Origin: an uncultured Bacteroidales bacterium
Lineage (GTDB): Bacteria; Bacteroidota; Bacteroidia; Bacteroidales; UBA932
Assembly: GCA_944326255.1 (NCBI GenBank)
Contig: CALVDG010000006.1
Location: 1 to 64,000 of the forward strand
Direction of reading: 5' to 3'
DNA: 64,000 bases
The notes beneath the pieces are model-generated. The model saw nothing but the letters and a program-made list of their open reading frames with translations. It searched no databases and was not told the DNA's origin. The number at the start of each line of letters is the position of its first letter. Positions within the stretch are counted from its first letter, which is position 1. Made by a program: the position numbers and the translations under genes. This document shows, one piece after another, positions 7,366 through 14,553 of this stretch.

Positions 7366-10300
7366 ATGAAAAAGATTTTAACATTACTGGCAATTGCGTT
7401 GGCCGCTCTTACCTCGTGTAAGCCAGATGAAGAGGAGATATCTCCATCTGAAGTTTATCTGAATGTTTATTACGATGACATTGTATTCCCCAGTGATGGG
7501 GGAGAGGATTCATTTGAAATAGAATCCAATGGCGATTGGGTAATCTCCAATGATGCTGATTGGTTGACCATTGAGCCCAGTGAGGGAAAAGGTTCTTGTT
7601 CTATTGCACTGACAGCATCTGCAAGCGATTTGTACGATGATAGGAATACGGTTATAACCGTGTATGCTGGTGAGAATGTAGAAACTTTCACCGTAACACA
7701 AAAATACGCAGAGGCCCTGCTTGTTACAAAGAATAAATTCGATATTCCGCAGGAGGGTGGAGAGTTTACTGTTGAGGTGCAGAGTAACATATCGTATGAA
7801 ATTGTCATAGATGAAGACTGCCAGTCGTGGATTAGCGAGGTTCCGCAGTCAAAAGCGCTGAATACCTATACTCATACGTTCTCCGTAGAAAGCAATCAGG
7901 ATACATCTAAAAGAGAGGGCAGCATCGAAATTATCGGAGGTAACGGCAAAACCGAGACCATCAATATCTATCAGGCACAGAAAGACGAGTTGGTTCTGTC
8001 AAAATCAGAAGAGACAGTACCAGCCAAAGGTGGAGAAGTGAGAGTGCAGTTGCGTTCTAATGTTGATTATGAAGTGATAATACCGGAAGATGTTGATTGG
8101 GTGGAGCAGATTCAGTCAGACAAGGCGGACGAACTTGTTTTTAATGTCAAGCCGAATAGTGAAACCAGCACCAGAGAGGCCGAGATTACAGTAAAGGATA
8201 GAAACAGCGAGTTGTGTCAAATATTCACAATCGTACAGACATCAGGGAGCATAGTCCTTGATGAAACATATTATGAAGTTCATGCAAGCGGTGACACCCT
8301 TGATATTGTCTTTACTTCAGATGTGGAATACGAAATAATAATTGGCGAGGATGATGCTTCATGGGTGACATATGAGGAAACGGATTCCGAGGATTCGTAT
8401 CAGCATAACCTGAGTGTGTTCGTTGGTCCAAATACTGTAAATAAAATCCGCACGGCTGAAATTGAGATAAAGGATAAGAACAGTGACATTAAGGCGACAA
8501 TAACCGTCAAGCAATTAACAGGAGACATTATACTTGAAGACAGTCGGATTGAGGCAGACGTATCGGGAGAAACCATAAGGGTGCCTTTTACGACAGACAT
8601 TGAATATGAGGTCAATATCCCCGATGAATACTCCTCTTGGATTTCACTGCCCTCAACAGTTCAGACAAAGGCACTGATAGATACCGCTTTCAGTTTGAAA
8701 ATAGAGCCTAATGCAACAGGCGACAGGAGAGAAGCCCGAATTGCAGTCAAGGATAAGTACAGCGACTTGTCTCAAACGCTTATTATAGTGCAGGATTATA
8801 TGAGAATAGGTGTTGACGGAAAAACCTATACTGTTCCGGCACGGGGAGAGACCTTGACAATAAGGACGGCATCAGCAAATATAGAATATAAGGTGACGGT
8901 GCCAGAGGAATACTCTTCTTGGATATCTGTTCCAGAGGATGATGATTCAGTTTCTTTTAAGTTGCAGATAAAACCTAACAGTGACCTGAAAATCCGCAAT
9001 GCAACTGTTAACATTTCAGACAAGAATGACCTTATTTCAGAAGAAATATCCATTCAACAGGAGATAGCAGAAATGTCTCTTGTCAATAGGGATTCCTCTG
9101 AATTAAACAGCTTCAGTACAACTCTTACAATTAGGGTAGCTTCAAACGTTGAAACGGAATTAATTATTCCAGATGATGCACAATCATGGATTCAAGATAA
9201 GACTGTCGCAGAAGATTTGGATTCAGATATTAAAACATTTACATTGAATATATTAGAGAATGAATCATCTGATACAAACCGCGAGACGGAAGTCATATTA
9301 AAAGACAAGTACAGTCCGATGCAGTTGAAGTATTATATACTGCAATATAATAATTCAGAATATCATGGATATGTATTATTGGATTCCGAAGAAGATTTGA
9401 AGGCATATTCAAGATATAAAAGAATATATGGAAGTATAACTATCTACTATGATGGGCCTCTACAGGTGCTGAATAATCAATTGAACGAAGTATATGGAGA
9501 TGTCAATATAGAATATGCCTCTTCACTTGATGGATTATACGGATTAGAGCATATCTATGGCGATTTAATGGTAGACTGTGGATTAGGCTGCGGGACAGAG
9601 GGATTAAATAACTTGGAGACTATACAAGGGAACTTAACTGTAATAAGCACCACCAGTATTGAATATTCTGCAGATTTAAATTTAGAAAGCCTCACAGAAA
9701 TTGGTGGAGATTGTCGAGCAATAAACTGCACTATAGAGAATTTGCGAAGCATAGGAGGAAGTTTGATAGATGGACCTGTATATTTACCTAACTTGGAGCA
9801 ATTAGGTAAAGATTTTATCGTGAATTATGATTATTGGTACCATTTTGAAGATTATACTATGGATTTAAATAAACTTAAGGAGATTAAGGGTGATTTAATA
9901 ATATCAGATGCCTATACCTTAGATACGTGTCCATTTCAAAGTCTGGAAAGCATTAGAGGTGATATTGATATAATAGCCACTTCAACGGAAGGTTTCTCTA
10001 ATTTAAAATCTATTGGAGGTAACTTTAATGTTTCAACACAATCTTGTAGCGGATTAACTCAACTACAAAGCATAGGCGGAGATTTCAATGTATACCCCAG
10101 AGCGAATGGTGTTTTTATAGGACTGAATAAATTAGAAACAATTGGTGGCACTTTCAATATAACCGCTGATTATCTTTATGATATATCATCGTTTAAGGGA
10201 TTAGAAAATCTATTCCAAGTAGGAGGAATATATATAAATGTTAGGAATGCAATATCTTTTAAAGGTTTTGATAATTTAAACAAAATATTAGGTGATTTCG

Positions 10301-10590
10301 TAGTCCAAAACGGATTTGATATAACATCATTTGACGGACTAAATAATTTAAAAGAGATTACTGGCAGCATTACTTTTGACAGTCTTTTAGACTTGACGGA
10401 TATGTCTGCCCTAAATGGCATTTCTAATTCAGTTAAAAATATAACAATAACTGGATGCGAATCATTATACGACTTTTCCCCTTTAGTGCCAGTCGTGCAA
10501 AATATGACTGGTATTTGGACCGTTTCAGGATGTGGATATAATCCTACCAAGTATCAGATGCTTAACGGAGAATCCAAACCACAAGAATAA
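7366..10590 (+). CDS. Giant surface lipoprotein: seven BACON-like repeats and a beta-solenoid/LRR-like end
   Basis: 1074 residues. The signal peptide ends in LTSC (Cys18), followed by KPDEEE, an acidic surface-export type signal. About seven tandem BACON-like beta-sandwiches of 85-95 residues cover residues 25-670; each carries a YEVxIPED..SWI core and ends in ITVKDK...Q. From about 680 to the end, short repeats of the form LxSIGGxFxV / LETIQGNLTVI build a receptor-L or leucine-rich solenoid. BACON domains are usually carbohydrate- or mucin-binding in Bacteroidetes, so a surface adhesin is likely. The last third is notably AT-rich and Asn-rich compared with the chromosome to the right, suggesting recent acquisition. 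Confidence 0.8.
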   Translation: MKKILTLLAIALAALTSCKPDEEEISPSEVYLNVYYDDIVFPSDGGEDSFEIESNGDWVISNDADWLTIEPSEGKGSCSIALTASASDLYDDRNTVITVYAGENVETFTVTQKYAEALLVTKNKFDIPQEGGEFTVEVQSNISYEIVIDEDCQSWISEVPQSKALNTYTHTFSVESNQDTSKREGSIEIIGGNGKTETINIYQAQKDELVLSKSEETVPAKGGEVRVQLRSNVDYEVIIPEDVDWVEQIQSDKADELVFNVKPNSETSTREAEITVKDRNSELCQIFTIVQTSGSIVLDETYYEVHASGDTLDIVFTSDVEYEIIIGEDDASWVTYEETDSEDSYQHNLSVFVGPNTVNKIRTAEIEIKDKNSDIKATITVKQLTGDIILEDSRIEADVSGETIRVPFTTDIEYEVNIPDEYSSWISLPSTVQTKALIDTAFSLKIEPNATGDRREARIAVKDKYSDLSQTLIIVQDYMRIGVDGKTYTVPARGETLTIRTASANIEYKVTVPEEYSSWISVPEDDDSVSFKLQIKPNSDLKIRNATVNISDKNDLISEEISIQQEIAEMSLVNRDSSELNSFSTTLTIRVASNVETELIIPDDAQSWIQDKTVAEDLDSDIKTFTLNILENESSDTNRETEVILKDKYSPMQLKYYILQYNNSEYHGYVLLDSEEDLKAYSRYKRIYGSITIYYDGPLQVLNNQLNEVYGDVNIEYASSLDGLYGLEHIYGDLMVDCGLGCGTEGLNNLETIQGNLTVISTTSIEYSADLNLESLTEIGGDCRAINCTIENLRSIGGSLIDGPVYLPNLEQLGKDFIVNYDYWYHFEDYTMDLNKLKEIKGDLIISDAYTLDTCPFQSLESIRGDIDIIATSTEGFSNLKSIGGNFNVSTQSCSGLTQLQSIGGDFNVYPRANGVFIGLNKLETIGGTFNITADYLYDISSFKGLENLFQVGGIYINVRNAISFKGFDNLNKILGDFVVQNGFDITSFDGLNNLKEITGSITFDSLLDLTDMSALNGISNSVKNITITGCESLYDFSPLVPVVQNMTGIWTVSGCGYNPTKYQMLNGESKPQE

Positions 10591-10604
10591 ATAGATGTTT
10601 AATC

Positions 10605-10636
10605 GTCCCTCTGCTATAATGGTGGAGGGACTTTTG
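10605..10636 (+). terminator. Terminator of the BACON lipoprotein gene
   Basis: GTCCCTC (10605-10611) pairs perfectly with GAGGGAC (10625-10631), followed by TTTTG. Confidence 0.7.
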
Positions 10637-10640
10637 TTAT

Positions 10641-10856
10641 ATGCTGCATATGCGTGGAGTTCATAGTGAGCCGTTTAATCAATGGTTGATAATGTATGAC
10701 GCCAACTGGAATAGACTAATGTCTACTCCATATATGGCTGATAGACGGGCTATTTTGGAGAATATGGCAAAGCATATCAAAGGTATAGGCGATATAACTG
10801 TTGATAAATGGTTGGCTATTGTAGAACAAGAATATGCAGAGCAACACACGAAATAG
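10641..10856 (+). CDS. Small hypothetical protein
   Basis: 71 residues, soluble, with no known family. Two ATG codons four codons apart could start it. A helix-rich C-terminus (ILENMAKHIKGIGDITVDKWLAIVEQEY) and terminators on both sides (10605 and 10868) support an independent small gene. It lies 51 bases after the giant lipoprotein gene, beyond that gene's terminator. Confidence 0.5.
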   Translation: MLHMRGVHSEPFNQWLIMYDANWNRLMSTPYMADRRAILENMAKHIKGIGDITVDKWLAIVEQEYAEQHTK

Positions 10857-10867
10857 TCCAACTCTAC

Positions 10868-10893
10868 ATCCCCTCCAAACAAGGGGGATTTTC
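10868..10893 (+). terminator. Terminator after small hypothetical gene
   Basis: ATCCCC (10868-10873) pairs with GGGGAT (10884-10889), followed by TTTTC. Confidence 0.5.
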
Positions 10894-10939
10894 TATCTCA
10901 TTATATATCATTCTGTTATCGACGCAGTAATTTCGTGAG

Positions 10940-10950
10940 GGGTATATAAA
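10940..10950 (+). repeat. GGGTATATAAA motif, copy 3
   Basis: Third exact copy of the 11-mer, again noncoding and followed by an A-rich run. The 280 bases between 10857 and 11140 hold no gene that I can see. Confidence 0.5.
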
Positions 10951-11140
10951 CAGAAAAATCGGGAAAATATGGCGCAGGTGTGAGAATGAGAAAATAAGAC
11001 TAATACAACTAATTGATTTACAATCATATTATTTAATGTTTAACCAGTTCTGGATTTACACTCGAATGTAAACCGTCATGTAAACTACAAAGCCATATAG
11101 AGTTGGCAAGGCTTCATAACTCTCTGATTTTGATAGATTA

Positions 11141-11213
11141 ACAACCCGCTCAGTCGGTTAGTAGCACCTGACTCATAATCAGGGGGTCGCTGGTTCAAGC
11201 CCAGCCGGGTCCA
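11141..11213 (+). tRNA. tRNA-Met(CAU) with decayed 5' end; possible att scar
   Basis: The anticodon arm CCTGA-CTCATAA-TCAGG (anticodon 11174-11176), the variable loop, a perfect T arm GCTGG-TTCAAGC-CCAGC and the 3' acceptor strand CGGGTCC plus A are intact. The 5' acceptor reads CAACCCG instead of the expected GGACCCG and runs straight into the D stem without positions 8-9; the D stem has a mismatch. A strong terminator follows 11 bases later. I think the 3' half is genuine tRNA and the 5' half has been replaced, as at the edge of a tRNA-targeting element. It could be a degenerate but expressed tRNA. Confidence 0.6.
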
Positions 11214-11224
11214 CTCTAAAAATC

Positions 11225-11258
11225 AAGGAGTTGCAGCGATGTCCGCGACTCCTTTTTT
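11225..11258 (+). terminator. tRNA terminator
   Basis: AAGGAGTTGC (11225-11234) pairs with GCGACTCCTT (11245-11254), one mismatch, followed by a run of T. Confidence 0.7.
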
Positions 11259-11697
11259 CTTTCCGGCACCAACAAAAGCACTAACGTTTTCAGGCGCGTA
11301 GGCGCATCTGGGAGCATCTGCAAAAAAGTATGTGTCGGGCAATAAAATGATAACCTTCTCCGCCCGCCTTCTGAAGGTGATACGGAAGGGTGCAGCAATG
11401 GAAAGCAGAGAAGCACCTCGGAAATGCAATGTGCTTAATATGTGATAGTTGCGATTTTAACGGGAGATTTTAGTCGCTATCTAAGGGCGTGGCAAGAGCA
11501 TCGGCTCTCTGCAAGGTGTTGATTATTCGCCTGTTATGATATGGCTCTGCTCCTATAGTTACCATTGTTCCCGCCATTCCAGAGAAGATGCTGTCCTGAC
11601 CGTTCAGGATAACGCATTTTTTGACAGTTGCACCGGAAACTGGAATTACCCGGGGTTTTCTTTTAATTTAAATAATCCTGTTTAAAGATAAAAGTGT
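11259..11697. other. Noncoding stretch between tRNA and TA module
   Basis: No protein gene is supported. One perfect hairpin, TCCTGA (11594-11599) with TCAGGA (11604-11609), precedes a T-run at 11617-11622 and may be a terminator of a lost gene. Confidence 0.4.
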
Positions 11698-11705
11698 TAT
11701 ATTTG
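11698..11705 (+). promoter_or_regulatory. -7 box of the MNT-MNT-HepT operon
   Basis: TATATTTG, 19 bases before the ATG at 11725. It is the same box sequence as the one before mntA copy 1. Confidence 0.55.
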
Positions 11706-11724
11706 CCATATAAGCCACGGAGTT

Positions 11725-12042
11725 ATGAAATCGAGCGACATATTAAAGGAGATAAAGCGGATAGCCAAGGAAGTTCTCCCGAAAGGAGCGCAGTTGATAC
11801 TGTACGGTTCCAGAGCGAGGAATGAGGCTGATGAGGATTCCGACTGGGACCTGCTGATACTTCTGGACAAGCCGAAGATAGAGCATGGAGATTATGACAA
11901 CGTGCTTTACCCTTTTGCCGCACTGAGCTGGGATGTAGGGGAATTGATAAGCCCTGTTATCTATACCAAGGAGGAATGGGGAAAATGCTCGTTCACTCCA
12001 TTTTACAAGAATGTTGAACAGGACGGAATAGTATTGGTATGA
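11725..12042 (+). CDS. MNT-domain nucleotidyltransferase, first of two
   Basis: 105-residue minimal nucleotidyltransferase with complete GS-x10-DxD (G28, S29, D40, D42; GSRARNEADEDSDWDLLI). It differs clearly from the following MntA and has a longer C-terminal half (SPVIYTKEEWGKCSFTPFY). MNT proteins of this group act with HEPN-type toxins as AMP-transferring antitoxins. It ends 12 bases before the next mntA, so two different MNT enzymes and one HepT are in one operon. That arrangement is less usual than a single pair; this gene may serve a different partner. The stop is TGA. Confidence 0.8.
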   Translation: MKSSDILKEIKRIAKEVLPKGAQLILYGSRARNEADEDSDWDLLILLDKPKIEHGDYDNVLYPFAALSWDVGELISPVIYTKEEWGKCSFTPFYKNVEQDGIVLV

Positions 12043-12054
12043 GACTGCAGGAAG

Positions 12055-12354
12055 ATGAGACTGATAGAACGTCATATAAAGAGCATTGCCGCCCTGTGCA
12101 GGAAGTACAAGGTGAACAGGCTGTTTGTGTTCGGCTCAGTGCTAACGGACAGATTCAATGACGGAAGCGACATAGATATGGTCGTGGATTTCAAGAAAGA
12201 CGAGGTGGAGGACTACTTCGACAACTACTTCGACTTCAAGTACTCATTGCAGGACCTTTTCGGCAGGGAGGTGGACTTGGTGGAGGAGCAGACGATTAGG
12301 AACCCTTATTTCCGAAAAAGCGTGGATTCGACTAAACAGCTGATATATGGATGA
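12055..12354 (+). CDS. mntA: MntA-type antitoxin nucleotidyltransferase, intact copy
   Basis: 99 residues, with GS-x10-DxD at G27, S28, D39 and D41. It would transfer AMP to HepT and so silence its RNase. Its stop overlaps the hepT start (ATG at 12347), the coupling typical of this type VII toxin-antitoxin system. It is almost identical to the gene at 5348 over its whole length up to the hepT overlap. It shares the promoter at 11698 with the MNT gene before it. Confidence 0.85.
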   Translation: MRLIERHIKSIAALCRKYKVNRLFVFGSVLTDRFNDGSDIDMVVDFKKDEVEDYFDNYFDFKYSLQDLFGREVDLVEEQTIRNPYFRKSVDSTKQLIYG

Positions 12355-12685
12355 CAGTATAAACAAGCATCTGCATGACATTCTGGATGCAATCAACGAA
12401 GTGGAATCATTTTTTGGAGACAAGCCCAAATACTTCGGGGAGTTCTGCGATGACCTCTGTCTTAGACGTGCGGTAGAAAGAGACATAGAGATAATCTGAG
12501 AAGCGATGAACAGGATTCTAAAGGAAGACAGGGACATAGCCATCACCAACTCCAGAAAGATAGTGGATGCGAGAAACTATATCATCCACGGCTATGACAG
12601 TTTCTCAGCCGATATTTTCTGGAGCATAGTGATAAACCACCTGCCGAAACTCAAAGAAGAAGTGCAGTCGCTTCTTGAACAGTAG
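12347..12685 (+). pseudogene. hepT: HepT (DUF86) toxin with one in-frame stop
   Basis: 112 codons in frame from ATG 12347. Codon 51 is TGA (12497-12499), exactly where HepT proteins have the Gly of IIGEAMNR, so GGA-to-TGA is likely. After the stop the frame stays clean and contains the HEPN active site RNYIIHGY (R76, H81, Y83, an Rx4HxY motif with the Tyr that MntA modifies). It ends in LKEEVQSLLEQ. Translation could restart at ATG 12506, giving a short product with the active site. Loss of toxin activity would make the surrounding antitoxins dispensable. A sequencing error cannot be excluded. Confidence 0.75.
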
Positions 12686-12710
12686 ACGGATTTTAATTTG
12701 ACGCATACCA

Positions 12711-12738
12711 CCCTCCAGCAACAACTGGAGGGTTTCTT
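12711..12738 (+). terminator. Terminator of the MNT-HepT operon
   Basis: CCCTCCAG (12711-12718) pairs perfectly with CTGGAGGG (12725-12732), followed by TTTCTT. Confidence 0.75.
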
Positions 12739-12855
12739 GTAAAATCTGCCAGTGCCGGGGATGCTGATAAAAATTGGGCAGATATTTGAAAAATTTTTAA
12801 AAATCTGTATATTCGTGGGCAATTGACAAAACAACTAACAAAACACCCATAGAGT

Positions 12856-14487
12856 ATGAAAAATGCAGTTTTCAATTTCCCTGTACCGGCCAATGAACCG
12901 GTAAAGTCCTATCTGAAAGGCTCTCCTGAGAGAGTAGCCCTCGAAGCCGAACTTAAAAGACAGAGCGGTATCCAGCTCGACATACCGTTGATTATCGGCG
13001 GCAAGGAGATCCGCACCGGCAACACCGGAAAGGTGGTCATGCCTCATGACCATGGCCATGTGCTGGCAATATATCACAAGGCGGGTCCTGAGGAGGTTAA
13101 AATGGCCATAAAGGCCGCCTTGGATGCGCATGAGGAATGGGCTGAGCTTGACTGGACAGTCAGGGCCTCGATAATATTGAAGATTGCTGACTTGCTTGCC
13201 GGCAAGTACCGCGCTGTCATCAACGCTGCCTGCATGCTTGGACAGAGCAAGAACTTCTACCAGGCGGAGATTGACTCGGCCTGTGAGACCATCGATTTCC
13301 TGCGCTACAATGCCGCTTTCGCCTCCAAGATCTACGGCATCCAGCCCAAGAGCGGCCCGAACCAGATCAATAGCGTGGAGTACCGTCCTCTCGAGGGATT
13401 CATCTTCGCCCTGACCCCGTTCAACTTCACATCCATTGCCTCCAACCTCTCGATGTCTCCCGTGCTGATGGGCAACACCGTGGTATGGAAGCCCTCTACC
13501 ACCGCCATCCTCTCGAACTACTATCTGATGAAGATCTACGAGGAGGCCGGAGTGCCCGCAGGCGTGGTGAACTTCATTCCCGGCAGCGGCGCTGTCATCG
13601 GCAAGGAAATCTTCGCCTCGAAGGACCTCGCAGGAGTGCATTTTACCGGTTCCAGCGCCACCTTCAATACCCTCTGGAAACAGGTGGGCGAGAATATCGC
13701 CAACTACCGCTCCTATCCCCGCTTAGTGGGCGAGACCGGCGGCAAGGACTTCATCTTCGTGCATCCCTCGGCTGTGGCTGAGGAGGTCGGCAATGCGGCT
13801 TACTGCGGTGCTTTCGAGTACCAGGGCCAGAAGTGCTCTGCCGCTTCCCGCATGTACGTGCCCAAGTCCCTGTGGCCCGCTGTCCTCGAGAAGATCAAGG
13901 ATACAGCCGCTAAGGTGAAAATGGGTGATGTTTGCGATCCCTCGAACTTCATCAACGCCGTCATCGATGAGGCTTCCTTCGACAACATCGCATCCTACAT
14001 CGAATACGCCAAGACATCGAAAGACGCTGAGATCGTGCTGGGCGGCGGATATGACAAGTCCAAGGGCTATTTCGTGGAGCCTACTGTCATCGTCACCACA
14101 GATCCCCATTTCAAGAGCATGGAGGAGGAGATATTCGGCCCCGTCCTCACAGTCTACGTCTATGACGACGCTGATGTGGACAAGGCTGTCGAGCTTTGCG
14201 ACACCACCTCTCCTTACGGCCTGACCGGTGCCATCTGGGGCCGCGACCGTCTGGCTCTCGAAAAGATATCCCGCAGGCTGAAATATGCTGCCGGCAACTT
14301 CTACATCAACGACAAGCCCACCGGAGCCGTTGTCGGCATGCAGCCTTTCGGCGGTGCCCGCGCATCCGGTACCAACGACAAGGCCGGCGGCGAGTTCAAC
14401 CTCATCCGCTGGGTACTGCCCCGCGCTGTCAAGGAGACCCTCGTGCCTCCCACGGACCACCGCTATACCTACATGAAGGAGGAGTAG
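12856..14487 (+). CDS. pruA: L-glutamate gamma-semialdehyde dehydrogenase (P5C dehydrogenase)
   Basis: 543-residue aldehyde dehydrogenase that oxidises 1-pyrroline-5-carboxylate/glutamate semialdehyde to glutamate with NAD+, the last step of proline (and ornithine/arginine) breakdown. The catalytic Glu lies in VGETGGKDF (E293) and the nucleophile Cys in GQKCSAASR (C327). The C-terminal GARASGTNDKAGG is the typical substrate-anchor loop. The length matches the 540-residue single-function P5CDH group rather than bifunctional PutA. It is a monocistronic unit with a terminator at 14512. A near-consensus TATATTCG box lies about 50 bases upstream. From here the base composition is chromosomal. Confidence 0.92.
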   Translation: MKNAVFNFPVPANEPVKSYLKGSPERVALEAELKRQSGIQLDIPLIIGGKEIRTGNTGKVVMPHDHGHVLAIYHKAGPEEVKMAIKAALDAHEEWAELDWTVRASIILKIADLLAGKYRAVINAACMLGQSKNFYQAEIDSACETIDFLRYNAAFASKIYGIQPKSGPNQINSVEYRPLEGFIFALTPFNFTSIASNLSMSPVLMGNTVVWKPSTTAILSNYYLMKIYEEAGVPAGVVNFIPGSGAVIGKEIFASKDLAGVHFTGSSATFNTLWKQVGENIANYRSYPRLVGETGGKDFIFVHPSAVAEEVGNAAYCGAFEYQGQKCSAASRMYVPKSLWPAVLEKIKDTAAKVKMGDVCDPSNFINAVIDEASFDNIASYIEYAKTSKDAEIVLGGGYDKSKGYFVEPTVIVTTDPHFKSMEEEIFGPVLTVYVYDDADVDKAVELCDTTSPYGLTGAIWGRDRLALEKISRRLKYAAGNFYINDKPTGAVVGMQPFGGARASGTNDKAGGEFNLIRWVLPRAVKETLVPPTDHRYTYMKEE

Positions 14488-14511
14488 GGCATATGCCTTT
14501 CAAGTAAAATC

Positions 14512-14552
14512 ATTCCCCGCCACGGCATTGTGTCAGTGACGGGGATTCTTAT
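14512..14552 (+). terminator. Terminator of pruA
   Basis: ATTCCCCG...CAC pairs with GTG...CGGGGAT (14512-14546), followed by a T-rich tail. It lies between convergent genes. Confidence 0.65.
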
Positions 14553-14553
14553 T

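Noticed and set aside
3100-12685. Reassignment of TGA to Trp or Gly in the accessory region
   Set aside because: One lost codon appears to be Gly (hepT) and the others Trp, one stop is TAG, and TGA ends other genes here (821, 6316, 12042, 12354). Point mutations are simpler.
12835-14460. Long minus-strand frames opposite pruA
   Set aside because: Shadow frames of a GC-rich gene; composition rich in Gly, Val, His and Arg without motifs.
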